A stretch of 34,610 nucleotides of DNA from Clostridiales bacterium (GCA_021205695.1 JAJPXB010000082.1:1-34610); one strand, 5' to 3'. Positions 25,875 to 32,887 are shown, counted from the stretch's first letter. Numbers and translations are program-made. The notes: generated by a model not told the origin, from the letters alone.

Positions 25875-26741
25875 CTAAATCACCCCGTCTCTCTCTAATC
25901 TATTTTTGAGGCAGGACACTGCCTCCCTGTCCGGTCTGCAGGTCAGGCGGTAGACCGGATAAACCGCCGCAAAATTCAGCCACAATTGACCTACATCGTT
26001 CCCTGTCTGATCCCAGGGCGTCGCCACTGTCTGTCCCGTCAGGCAGCGAACTGCCGACAATACAGGAAGCCGCTCCACCCGATTCTCTTTCCCCTGAGCT
26101 AGCATCACCACGGCTCCCAGGGGAATCCGTTTGTTGTCAAACACCGGGCTGCTCCCATCAATGGGATAGCCATAGGTGAGAAAGCCGTCCGTCTCCTGCC
26201 GCAAAATGGAGCGGTCATTGCTGACGATCTCCGCCCCGGCGTATTGCTGCCAAAGCCCCGCCTGGGTGGATTTTCCCGTCTGGCTGGGCGCAGAAAATAC
26301 AATGGCCTTGCCGCCCACGTTCACCCTGCTGGAGTGCAGCACTACAGCTTGATGCAGGAACAGAAGCTGCCGGAGGGGGAACAGCTGCAACACAAAATCC
26401 ACCGTCAGCCGCAGGTCAGGGAAAGCTCTCAGATTGATATATAGAGTCGCCTCTGAAAAATCCGGCGTATAGACCGCTGTGGAGACGGAGCCGTCCACGC
26501 CGGGGATTGCCACGGCGTATAAGGATTCGCTGTCCCGGTAATAGGTAAAGTGGACATCCTGTCCAACCGTCTGGGCACAGGTCAGATCAAAGTCCTTCTC
26601 TAACGCCTTGACAGTAATCGTCACGGCATTGCCGAAATAAGGGACAAGAAAATGCGCCACACCATCCGAAACCGTCAGCGGCAGCCGAGACACCACCCGG
26701 ATGTTCACGCCGCCCACGGAAAGATGAAATTCCTGCTCCAT
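25875..26741 (-). CDS. HPr-kinase-like peptide kinase candidate
   Basis: A 288-aa protein with a P-loop FSAPSQTGKST (Lys157) and a preceding VLHSSRVNVGGKAIVF strand. An EIVSNDRSIL region follows, and then the PIDGSS..FDNKRIPLGAVVML region typical of HprK/P-related kinases. It lacks the usual HPr-binding context and is closer in type to HprK homologs in peptide-modification clusters. The start at ATG 26741 is preferred, with TAGGAGA 8 nt upstream. A start at 26792 is possible, but it lies inside a hairpin. The gene stop abuts the radical SAM start. HprK homologs in some lasso-peptide clusters phosphorylate a C-terminal Ser of the precursor; the peptide encoded just upstream ends in Ser. That link is inference. 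Confidence 0.75.
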   Translation of the reverse strand: MEQEFHLSVGGVNIRVVSRLPLTVSDGVAHFLVPYFGNAVTITVKALEKDFDLTCAQTVGQDVHFTYYRDSESLYAVAIPGVDGSVSTAVYTPDFSEATLYINLRAFPDLRLTVDFVLQLFPLRQLLFLHQAVVLHSSRVNVGGKAIVFSAPSQTGKSTQAGLWQQYAGAEIVSNDRSILRQETDGFLTYGYPIDGSSPVFDNKRIPLGAVVMLAQGKENRVERLPVLSAVRCLTGQTVATPWDQTGNDVGQLWLNFAAVYPVYRLTCRPDREAVSCLKNRLERDGVI

Positions 26742-26759
26742 CGCTGTCTCTCCTATGGG

Positions 26760-26802
26760 AAAAGGGCTGGCAGGCATTTTATGATCTGCCATACCAGCCC
26801 TT
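26760..26802 (-). promoter_or_regulatory. Hairpin between precursor and kinase genes
   Basis: AAGGGCTGG (26762-26770) pairs with CCAGCCCTT (26794-26802), with further GGCAG/CTGCC pairing possible. The minus-strand transcript continues into TTTT only, so it would be a weak terminator or processing stem. It could raise peptide output relative to the downstream enzymes, as is common in peptide operons. Confidence 0.45.
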
Positions 26803-26842
26803 CCTTGTCTATTTGTTCTTTCAGATATTACCTAAGCCCACA

Positions 26843-27094
26843 TCAGGAGTTCAGGAACGTTGAGTTGCCGGAACTCAGATAGCAGGAGCAACTGCCCTCA
26901 AACCAGGGACCGCTGCCAGTATATGTATCATCATCACTCAGAGTCTGAATGTACTCCTCACAAATACCATAGTGCGTTCCTTTGTAAGTCCATTCCTCAG
27001 GAGCCAGAGATACATATGTCTCGCAGGATGCAATCGCAGTTGACAGCTGATACTCCTCAAACTCGATCATCGGCTTTTCGTAACCCATTTTCAT
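26843..27094 (-). CDS. Candidate modified-peptide precursor (83 aa)
   Basis: An 83-residue peptide starting MKMGYEKPMIEFEEYQLSTA, with GGAGGTGAGC 5 nt before the ATG. The acidic N-terminal 22 residues look like a leader. The rest is rich in Gly, Ser, Tyr and Cys (Cys24, Cys45, Cys69, Cys71) and ends NSTFLNS with a C-terminal serine. There is no signal peptide or membrane helix. It is encoded directly before an HprK-like kinase and a radical SAM/SPASM enzyme, with a PqqD-like protein upstream, which is the usual composition of a ribosomal-peptide modification cluster. No exporter or leader protease is encoded within this operon. Precursor status is inference from size, composition and neighbours. 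Confidence 0.65.
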   Translation of the reverse strand: MKMGYEKPMIEFEEYQLSTAIASCETYVSLAPEEWTYKGTHYGICEEYIQTLSDDDTYTGSGPWFEGSCSCYLSSGNSTFLNS

Positions 27095-27108
27095 CTCAGC
27101 TCACCTCC

Positions 27109-30100
27109 TTATTCTGCTGTCACCGTATAGGTCTCGCTGGCGTTGCCGTCAGCATCGTATACGACGATCTCATACTCGGTGCCCTTGGTCACCTTGGTGT
27201 AGGACTTGCTCCAGTTCAACTGGCCACCGGACGTCTTAGATGTCACATCCACACCGTCGATGGTCACTCGTGCCACTTCGGTAGAGGTGGCAACCGTTAC
27301 AGTGGCCTTTTTGGTCTTGCTGGCCCAGTTGCAGGCTATCTTGATCGTCTCGGGGGTGAACACTGTGGCCTCCTCCTCATTGGAACCATCGTCCATTGTC
27401 AGGGAGATGGTACTGGGCAGGAGATATAGGGTGTCCGCATCCAGGGAGGTCAGGGAGACAGAGCTCGAACCATCGTCCTCACTCACCACAGTGACATCCT
27501 CCGAATAACCCAGTTCAAAGGCGTCGATACCGGTGACCTTGATGTTAGTCAGGGCGATGAGATTAGAACCGCCGGTGATGGTCAGGGTGCCAACATAGGT
27601 TTCTTCTGTCCCATCCTCATCCAGATCATAAGTCTCAACCGTCACATAGTCACTGATATCGTAGTAGCAGACGGTGCTGTTTTTGATGGTCAGGGTCGCA
27701 CTTCCGATGGCCACGGTAGCCTCAGAGCCGCTGGGAGCCTTGAGACCCAGATAGAGCTTGTAGGACTGAGAATCCCAGTTGACCAGAGTGAAGGAAACCG
27801 TCTGATCCTTAGTCAGATATAACTCCTCGTTGGGACCGATAGCAGTGTATGTGCCCACTTTGATAATGTTTCCATCTACATCGGTCAGAGTGGCAAACTC
27901 TTCACCGCTCCATCCCTCTTCATCGTCAGCAACAATTTTCGCCCGGATGTTGATGATCGACACGTTGGCTTCGCCATCGGTGGCGTAGGCGCTGGCTGCG
28001 GTGGAATAACCCGTAACGCCGTTATCCTCGGTGCCCATAGGCTGATAAACCCGGATACCGTCCAGATAGAACGCACCGCCGGACTTGGTGTCAGTCAGCT
28101 GCTTTCCGTCATCATCATAGGTGGCGTACACAGTGGTGTTTGCCTTATAGACATAAACATAGACGTGATAGGTGCCGTAGTCCAGGCTGTCGATGTTGTA
28201 GACCGGGATGTTGTACAGCGTTTTATTGTCGGAGACATTCTCAACCACCCGTGTATCGACGTACTGGCGATCATCCTGAACGGTATTGCCGTTCTCATCC
28301 TTGTGGGTGATCGTCACCTGAATATAAGCGCTATCAGTGGAGATACGGCTGAGGATAGCGGTGCCGGTGCCGGTGAAGTCATATTCAAAGGCTGCGCCGT
28401 AGTTGCCACTGACATCCGCATACATGCTGGTTCCGTAGCTGTCGCCGGTTTCTTCCAGGTAGACTACATCAGTGCCGTAGGTGCTGTCGGTGGTAGTGCC
28501 AACGAAGCCAGTCTCCTGATAGCCGGTGGCGGTGGTGCCGGTAGACACCCACTTCACATTGCTGTCAGAATAGGTGACCATGCTGCTATCGCCGAAATTC
28601 TCCTCGTAGTACATCAGAGTTGCGGGGATGATGGTCAAGGTAGCAGTGCTGGACTGTGTCTCGTCCTGTTTAGTATCTGTATTGTAGGCGCTGGCAGTAA
28701 CGGTATACTGGAAGGTTTCGATACCGGTCAACTGCTTGGTCATGGTGTAGACGATGTTGCCGTCATCATTGATGGTGGCATAACCGTAGGTACCAGTGAC
28801 CTTGCCACTCTCATCTGCGCCAACCAGAGCCATGGTAGAGCTCACTGCAACGCCATAAGCGGTAATGTTATCGTTGGCACGGACATTTACCTCTACGGGC
28901 AGGCCATAGTCCAGAACGATGGTGTCATCATTGGTGTCCACGTCGGGCTGAACGGAACCGTAGCTGTAGCTGTTCTCACAGACAAAGCTGATGGTATCTG
29001 TAGCCGTGCTGGAACCGGTGACGGTGACGGTGTCAGAAGTCAGACCGCTTCCACCACTAATTGTTGCATTACTTACACTGGAGGTCGCCGTCCACTTGGC
29101 CGTCCAACGGTCTCCCGGACTGGTCTCCACGACATAGTAGCTGGATTCTTCATCCAGGCTGATATTTTTAAAGGTGGCCGTCTGACCGTTCTTGATGGTA
29201 AAGGTACCTGCGGCATCCGTGCTTCCGGTGCCCACAAGATTTCCGTCAGAATCGTAGAGCGAGTAACTCTTGTTGGCTACCACGCTATTTCCGTTGTACA
29301 AGGTGAACGTAAAGTCCATGTTGTTCAGGGTTTTCATAACATCGTCAGAGATCTCATACTCAGAATTGGTATAATACTCGTCGATGGTCTTGGTCACGCT
29401 GACGCTGTCCTTCTGGGGCAGGTTGAACTTGATCAGGCAGTTGGAACGACCACGGCCACGCTCCATGTAGTAGATGGTCAGGGTGTGGCTACCCTGAGAA
29501 GCAAAACCAGTCAAGGTAGTGCCCAAGGCGGTATAAACGTTCGTCTGAGAAAGAGTTTCAGAAGTAGTTACAGAACTGGTACTTGTCTTTCCGGACAAAT
29601 CGCCAATCTGACCGTAAGAGCCTGCAGTCAGCTCGACCTCGCCGGTGGAGAAGTCGATAGTTCCGGTGATAGCATCATGTGTTCCGCCAATGTCCAGAAC
29701 CAAAACGCCATCAATGTAAACCCACACGTCGTCGTCGCCGGAAAACTCAAAGGTAATAGCATCGCCATTGGCATCCTTGCCATCATCTGTCATCTGGAAG
29801 TCCACGGATGTAACCATACCAAAGCCCCAAGTGGTGCTGCTAGTCTGATAACCAGTCGTGGAACCGGCGCTGCTGCCGCCGCTCTTTACTGCCGTCCGAG
29901 TGGTTGTGGATACATCATCGAAAGGCAGGAAGCCGGTGGCGTAGGAATAGCCGCTGATTTCCGTATAGCTGTGGGCTGCAGGCTTATCCGCAATCGTCAG
30001 ATTCGTGTCGCTTGCCGCTGCGGTAGAGCCGCCGTCAAAGTAGACAGCATATAAGTCACTATCCAAGGTATAATAGCCAGTTTCCGAATCATAGACGAAG

Positions 30101-30792
30101 GGCACACCTACGTTGGTATAAACGTCGGCGTAGTCGTCGTTGCTGCCATCGGTAGCGAACAGATTGGCGGCGTTCACTGTATCATCATTGAACGGGGCGT
30201 TGCTGCTCTCACTCAGCTTAGAGGCGGCCAGACCGGAATAAATCATGTAGTTCTGCGCACTGTCCAGCCACTGGCTGAAGATGGGAGTACTCTGCCTGTT
30301 GCTGCCGTTGGTAAAGTAGAAGCCTTTGCCCTCGTAGCTGGTGGTGCCGGTGCTCTGCTGATAAAGGGTGAAGGTGCTGTTGGTGCCGGTCACTGTGCCG
30401 CCGCTGTATGTAACCGTCCAGCTGTAGGTGTAGTTATTTTGCCGTCCACTGCGAGTGCAGCTGATGTTGGTCACAACATAATACTCGCCGTTCACCAACA
30501 CATAATAGCTGCCGCTGGTGTAGGTGCTGTAATTACTCTGTTGATTATAAGACACAGACGCGCTCGTATAGCTCACAGTGGAGCTGTCGGTCTTGTCCGC
30601 CTCAGCGGTAGCCGCATTGGCCTTGTCCTCATCCCAGTTATACAGGGTACTGGTGAAGTATTCCACATCCAAGGATGTGTTCCCCGGCGTAGTTGTCACG
30701 GTTTCTGCCAACGCGCTGGTGGGCAACAGAGCCAGCACCATGCACAGCGTCAGAGCCGCCGAAAGGATACGCCGGAACGATTTCCTTTTCAT
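27109..30792 (-). CDS. Large secreted fibro-slime-domain adhesin
   Basis: A 1227-aa exported protein with a clear signal peptide (residues 1-29, SFRRILSAALTLCMVLALLPTSALA). A fibro-slime/PA14-like domain spans about 285-470 and includes the hallmark FEFSGDDDVWVYIDGVLVLD. A SpaA-like prealbumin beta module (SVTKTIDEYY...MDFTFTLYN) follows, then several beta-sandwich modules and a terminal Ig-like module. The composition is rich in Ser, Thr, Gly, Tyr and Asp. No LPxTG, membrane tail or SLH repeat is visible, so attachment is unexplained. GGAGGA precedes the ATG. It is placed between the PqqD-like and precursor genes, inside the modification cluster. Fibro-slime proteins are linked to adhesion to fibres in gut bacteria; the ligand here is unknown. 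Confidence 0.88.
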   Translation of the reverse strand: MKRKSFRRILSAALTLCMVLALLPTSALAETVTTTPGNTSLDVEYFTSTLYNWDEDKANAATAEADKTDSSTVSYTSASVSYNQQSNYSTYTSGSYYVLVNGEYYVVTNISCTRSGRQNNYTYSWTVTYSGGTVTGTNSTFTLYQQSTGTTSYEGKGFYFTNGSNRQSTPIFSQWLDSAQNYMIYSGLAASKLSESSNAPFNDDTVNAANLFATDGSNDDYADVYTNVGVPFVYDSETGYYTLDSDLYAVYFDGGSTAAASDTNLTIADKPAAHSYTEISGYSYATGFLPFDDVSTTTRTAVKSGGSSAGSTTGYQTSSTTWGFGMVTSVDFQMTDDGKDANGDAITFEFSGDDDVWVYIDGVLVLDIGGTHDAITGTIDFSTGEVELTAGSYGQIGDLSGKTSTSSVTTSETLSQTNVYTALGTTLTGFASQGSHTLTIYYMERGRGRSNCLIKFNLPQKDSVSVTKTIDEYYTNSEYEISDDVMKTLNNMDFTFTLYNGNSVVANKSYSLYDSDGNLVGTGSTDAAGTFTIKNGQTATFKNISLDEESSYYVVETSPGDRWTAKWTATSSVSNATISGGSGLTSDTVTVTGSSTATDTISFVCENSYSYGSVQPDVDTNDDTIVLDYGLPVEVNVRANDNITAYGVAVSSTMALVGADESGKVTGTYGYATINDDGNIVYTMTKQLTGIETFQYTVTASAYNTDTKQDETQSSTATLTIIPATLMYYEENFGDSSMVTYSDSNVKWVSTGTTATGYQETGFVGTTTDSTYGTDVVYLEETGDSYGTSMYADVSGNYGAAFEYDFTGTGTAILSRISTDSAYIQVTITHKDENGNTVQDDRQYVDTRVVENVSDNKTLYNIPVYNIDSLDYGTYHVYVYVYKANTTVYATYDDDGKQLTDTKSGGAFYLDGIRVYQPMGTEDNGVTGYSTAASAYATDGEANVSIINIRAKIVADDEEGWSGEEFATLTDVDGNIIKVGTYTAIGPNEELYLTKDQTVSFTLVNWDSQSYKLYLGLKAPSGSEATVAIGSATLTIKNSTVCYYDISDYVTVETYDLDEDGTEETYVGTLTITGGSNLIALTNIKVTGIDAFELGYSEDVTVVSEDDGSSSVSLTSLDADTLYLLPSTISLTMDDGSNEEEATVFTPETIKIACNWASKTKKATVTVATSTEVARVTIDGVDVTSKTSGGQLNWSKSYTKVTKGTEYEIVVYDADGNASETYTVTAE

Positions 30793-30856
30793 AATCGTGT
30801 TCCTCCTTAATTTTAAAAATATCTATGTAAAATTGCATTATGCAATGGATAGCCGC

Positions 30857-31144
30857 TTAGCATCTCAGAACGACGCCCTTGGACATGGCCATATTCAGAA
30901 AATCGGCAACATCCTGACAACTCTCCTCCTCAGTCAACTCATACTCCTTTGCCAATGCTGCAGATAGCTGATGAAACGTCTTCTCCTGCTCCAACAGCTT
31001 CCACAAAAACAGGCCGGTTTTATTCAGAGACGCCAGCCCGCTAAATCGCTCGGCTGCCCTTCCAACAGGCACGAGGATATTTTCGCCTGCGATCTCCCGG
31101 TATACGAAATCCGGGTTGGCGCAGAATACATCCGAATCGTTCAT
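30857..31144 (-). CDS. PqqD-family RiPP recognition element protein
   Basis: A 95-aa protein of the PqqD fold: a beta-rich start (FVYREIAGENILVPVG), then LNKTGLFLWKLLEQEKTFHQLSAALAKEYELTEEESCQDVADFLNMAMSKGVV. The helix-turn-helix-like LNxTGxxLW and the final VxxFLxxxxxKGVV pattern are characteristic. Such stand-alone recognition elements hold the leader of a precursor peptide and present it to a radical SAM enzyme. It is the first gene of the surface and peptide operon; the adhesin gene separates it from the precursor and enzyme genes. GATGAGGG directly before the ATG serves as ribosome site. No promoter is evident upstream in the present orientation. Confidence 0.82.
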   Translation of the reverse strand: MNDSDVFCANPDFVYREIAGENILVPVGRAAERFSGLASLNKTGLFLWKLLEQEKTFHQLSAALAKEYELTEEESCQDVADFLNMAMSKGVVLRC

Positions 31145-31211
31145 CCCTCATCACCCCCATAACAATTTCCTGTGTGCCTCTTTTTTCCAGGCGCGACTGG
31201 GAAAAGTTTTC

Positions 31212-31228
31212 TTTCGTAGAGCTGACAA
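31212..31228 (-). repeat. 17-bp inverted repeat, left copy
   Basis: Reads TTGTCAGCTCTACGAAA on the minus strand. It is identical to the plus-strand copy at 32665-32681. It lies in the leader of the PqqD gene, 68 bp from its ATG. Confidence 0.93.
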
Positions 31229-31256
31229 CTCTGTGGCTTACGCCTGCTACAAAACG

Positions 31257-31289
31257 CAAAAAAGCCTGAAATTACAACAATTTCAGGCT
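31257..31289 (-). terminator. Terminator of the recombinase gene
   Basis: A perfect 11-bp stem (31263-31273 with 31279-31289) with a 5-nt loop is followed by TTTTTT on the minus strand. It lies 43 bp after the recombinase stop and before the left inverted repeat, so recombinase transcripts should not reach the PqqD gene. Confidence 0.9.
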
Positions 31290-31313
31290 CATTCTGTTTA
31301 CTACTGACTGCGG

Positions 31314-31328
31314 AATTTGACTGCGAAT
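31314..31328 (+). repeat. 15-bp direct repeat, copy next to recombinase 3' end
   Basis: AATTTGACTGCGAAT, preceded by CTGCGG, lies immediately beyond the recombinase stop codon. The second copy is at 32496-32510, upstream of its start. Candidate recombinase-binding or attachment site. Confidence 0.85.
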
Positions 31329-31331
31329 CAT

Positions 31332-32450
31332 TCAAAATCCAACAGCGGTTAGCTTATCCATATTATTCCTTTTAAGCTCCATTGAGGAGTGTACATAACG
31401 GTTTAGAGTGATAGAAGTATTTGCATGACCCAGAATTTCACTAAGGCTCTTGATCTCAAAGCCGACCTCCACACAGCGGGTGGCGAAGGTGTGGCGGAGC
31501 GTATGAAAATGTACTCCTTCGAGGCCACAATCCTCCATATAACGCTTGAACCGATACTGCAAGGTTCTAGGTTCCATATAGCTTTCTGTTCCGGTCAGAA
31601 CAAATGCGGATGCGATGGAAGGCATAAATTCCCTGCAAAGAGCAATCACATTGGCTGTCAACGGAATAGTCCGGGAGGACGCATCACTTTTGGGATTGCC
31701 AAAGCTGATATGCGTTTTCGCTTCACTGGTTGAATCGAAATTTTTCACTCTCTGCATTGTGACGGAAACCGTTACGGTGCGGTTCTGTATGGAGATGTCC
31801 GACCATCGCAGGGCGCAAAGCTCTCCAATCCGCAGGCCTGTTGCAAGAGCCAGGTAAACGCCAAATTTACATAAATCCATATCCGAAAGGAGGTATTGCA
31901 CCAATTTATCCTGCTCCTCTCTCGTCAAAACACGCATCTCCTTCCTCTGCTCCCGCGGGTAAATAATCTCAATATCTGACATGCCTCTCGGTATCTGCTT
32001 TCGGGTGAAAGCAATGGCCATCTTCAGCACGGTAAGAATATCCCGGACTGACTTTGCAGCCAGACCTCGCTCCATCAAAAGATCAGCCTTAAACTGCTCC
32101 ACCAGCTCGGTAGAAAGCGCATACGGATGATAATTACCCAACTGGGGTTTGACATAGTTTTCAAGGATCATACTGTATTTGGCGTAGGTGGATGATTTGA
32201 TTGCAGTCTTGTGCTGCTCCAACCACTTGTCGCAGTAGTAGCAAAATCGCTGCCTGCTTTTTACCGCATTGGATCCGTCTGCCGAAACAATGTGAGCCTT
32301 TAAAACTGTAACCTTATTCCTTGCCTCTGTATAGGTTTTACCGTAGCAAAATCCATATTTTGCCTTGCCTGATACGTCGTATCCCTTGATATAACGGGCT
32401 TCCCATCGGCCATCCTTTCGTTTAAATATGTTCTCGCCTTTTCTTGGCAT
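31332..32450 (-). CDS. Tyrosine recombinase / integrase
   Basis: A 372-aa phage/ICE-type integrase. The N-terminal 60 residues form an arm-binding-like domain (GRWEARYIKGYD..GKAKYGFCYGKTYTEA). A SAM-like core-binding domain follows (about 65-160). The catalytic domain has Arg207 (ATGLRIGELCALRW), His316 and Arg319 (FHTLRHTFAT), His near 340 (LGHANTSIT) and the nucleophile Tyr352 (NRYVH). All key residues are present, so it should be active. AGGAGG lies 9 nt before the ATG. The gene is flanked by direct repeats and, further out, by 17-bp inverted repeats. It could integrate a mobile element, invert the surrounding segment, or both. No excisionase gene is visible nearby. Confidence 0.95.
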   Translation of the reverse strand: MPRKGENIFKRKDGRWEARYIKGYDVSGKAKYGFCYGKTYTEARNKVTVLKAHIVSADGSNAVKSRQRFCYYCDKWLEQHKTAIKSSTYAKYSMILENYVKPQLGNYHPYALSTELVEQFKADLLMERGLAAKSVRDILTVLKMAIAFTRKQIPRGMSDIEIIYPREQRKEMRVLTREEQDKLVQYLLSDMDLCKFGVYLALATGLRIGELCALRWSDISIQNRTVTVSVTMQRVKNFDSTSEAKTHISFGNPKSDASSRTIPLTANVIALCREFMPSIASAFVLTGTESYMEPRTLQYRFKRYMEDCGLEGVHFHTLRHTFATRCVEVGFEIKSLSEILGHANTSITLNRYVHSSMELKRNNMDKLTAVGF

Positions 32451-32495
32451 GGTACAAATCCTCCTGTTTCATTGGAATGGCTACATTGTACTGCG

Positions 32496-32510
32496 AATTT
32501 GACTGCGAAT
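32496..32510 (+). repeat. 15-bp direct repeat, copy next to recombinase 5' end
   Basis: AATTTGACTGCGAAT again, here preceded by CTGCG, 46 bp upstream of the recombinase start. It is in the same orientation as the copy at 31314-31328. Confidence 0.85.
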
Positions 32511-32523
32511 AGATTCCCGGCCT

Positions 32524-32539
32524 TTGGTATTCAAACCAA
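32524..32539. promoter_or_regulatory. Operator-like palindrome upstream of recombinase
   Basis: TTGGT, a 6-nt spacer and ACCAA form a short palindrome about 75 bp upstream of the recombinase start, where its promoter should lie. It could bind a repressor such as the nearby Xre protein. The evidence is weak. Confidence 0.3.
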
Positions 32540-32600
32540 TTTTGCTGCCAGAACCCACTAAATCGGTGCCTAATTTTTTGAAATTTTTCCTATCTTGTAG

Positions 32601-32628
32601 TTGAAATCCAAAAAGAAAGTGGTATAAT
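32601..32628 (+). promoter_or_regulatory. Strong outward promoter with extended -10
   Basis: TTGAAA (32601-32606), a 16-bp spacer, and TATAAT (32623-32628) preceded by TGG give an extended -10. It points right, across the inverted repeat at 32665-32681, with transcription expected to start near 32635. In this orientation nothing but a terminator follows closely. Confidence 0.78.
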
Positions 32629-32664
32629 GAGTCTATATACGTGAAAGTGGGGCTGTTCGCATAT

Positions 32665-32681
32665 TTGTCAGCTCTACGAAA
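32665..32681 (+). repeat. 17-bp inverted repeat, right copy
   Basis: TTGTCAGCTCTACGAAA, the exact inverse partner of 31212-31228. It lies about 30 nt into the predicted transcript from the promoter at 32601-32628. Confidence 0.93.
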
Positions 32682-32709
32682 AAATGATAAAGTTAACTCG
32701 CTTTTAACG

Positions 32710-32752
32710 ACGGCAATAGTTTCAAAAGATGAAACTGTTGCCGTTCTTTTTT
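32710..32752 (+). terminator. Strong terminator facing the outward promoter
   Basis: A 15-bp stem with one G-U type mismatch (32710-32724 with 32730-32744, ACGGCAATAGTTTCA arm) and a 5-nt loop is followed by TCTTTTTT. It lies 29 bp outside the right inverted repeat, so it would not move if the segment inverted. Between it and the Xre gene (32753-32887) I see only AT-rich sequence and the operator-like repeat. Confidence 0.88.
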
Positions 32753-32854
32753 CTCGATTCTACTTCTCAAACTGGATTTATTCTTCATTATATCTATTTC
32801 AACAAGATATGTCAATGAATTTACCTAGTCAAACCGGACAGAATCAACATATGT

Positions 32855-32871
32855 GTATAGTAAAATTATAC
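32855..32871. promoter_or_regulatory. Operator-like palindrome before the Xre gene
   Basis: GTATA, a 7-nt spacer and TATAC form a palindrome immediately upstream of the AGGCGGTG ribosome site of the Xre-family gene. It overlaps a TATAGT that could be a -10. This is a typical place for an autorepressor site. Confidence 0.4.
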
Positions 32872-32887
32872 GCAGGCGGTGATTGGC

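Larger units (their letters stand above)
31212..32681. other. Candidate invertible segment carrying recombinase and promoter
   Basis: The segment is bounded by perfect 17-bp inverted repeats and holds a tyrosine recombinase gene, its terminator, and a strong outward promoter 36 bp from the right repeat. Inversion would place that promoter ahead of the PqqD operon. This layout matches promoter-inversion phase switches run by tyrosine recombinases. Actual inversion has not been shown by this sequence alone. Confidence 0.55.
32635..32752 (+). ncRNA. Predicted short dead-end transcript
   Basis: A transcript from the promoter at 32601-32628 would be about 120 nt and end at the terminator at 32710-32752. 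It includes the right inverted repeat. A GTG-started frame from 32641 runs through it but has no ribosome site and continues through the terminator stem, so a coding role is doubtful. It may be a small RNA, or merely the sink of the promoter in its OFF position. Confidence 0.4.

Noticed and set aside
26742-26792. Longer start for the HprK-like kinase
   Set aside because: Possible, but it would place the first codons inside a stable hairpin, while ATG 26741 has its own well-spaced ribosome site outside it.
28165-30054. Long plus-strand frame opposite the adhesin
   Set aside because: Antisense shadow; the opposite strand has a signal peptide and the fibro-slime motif in frame.
31212-32681. The 17-bp repeats as attachment sites at the two ends of an integrated element
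   Set aside because: Ends of an integrated element are expected as direct repeats; these are inverted, which fits inversion better than excision.
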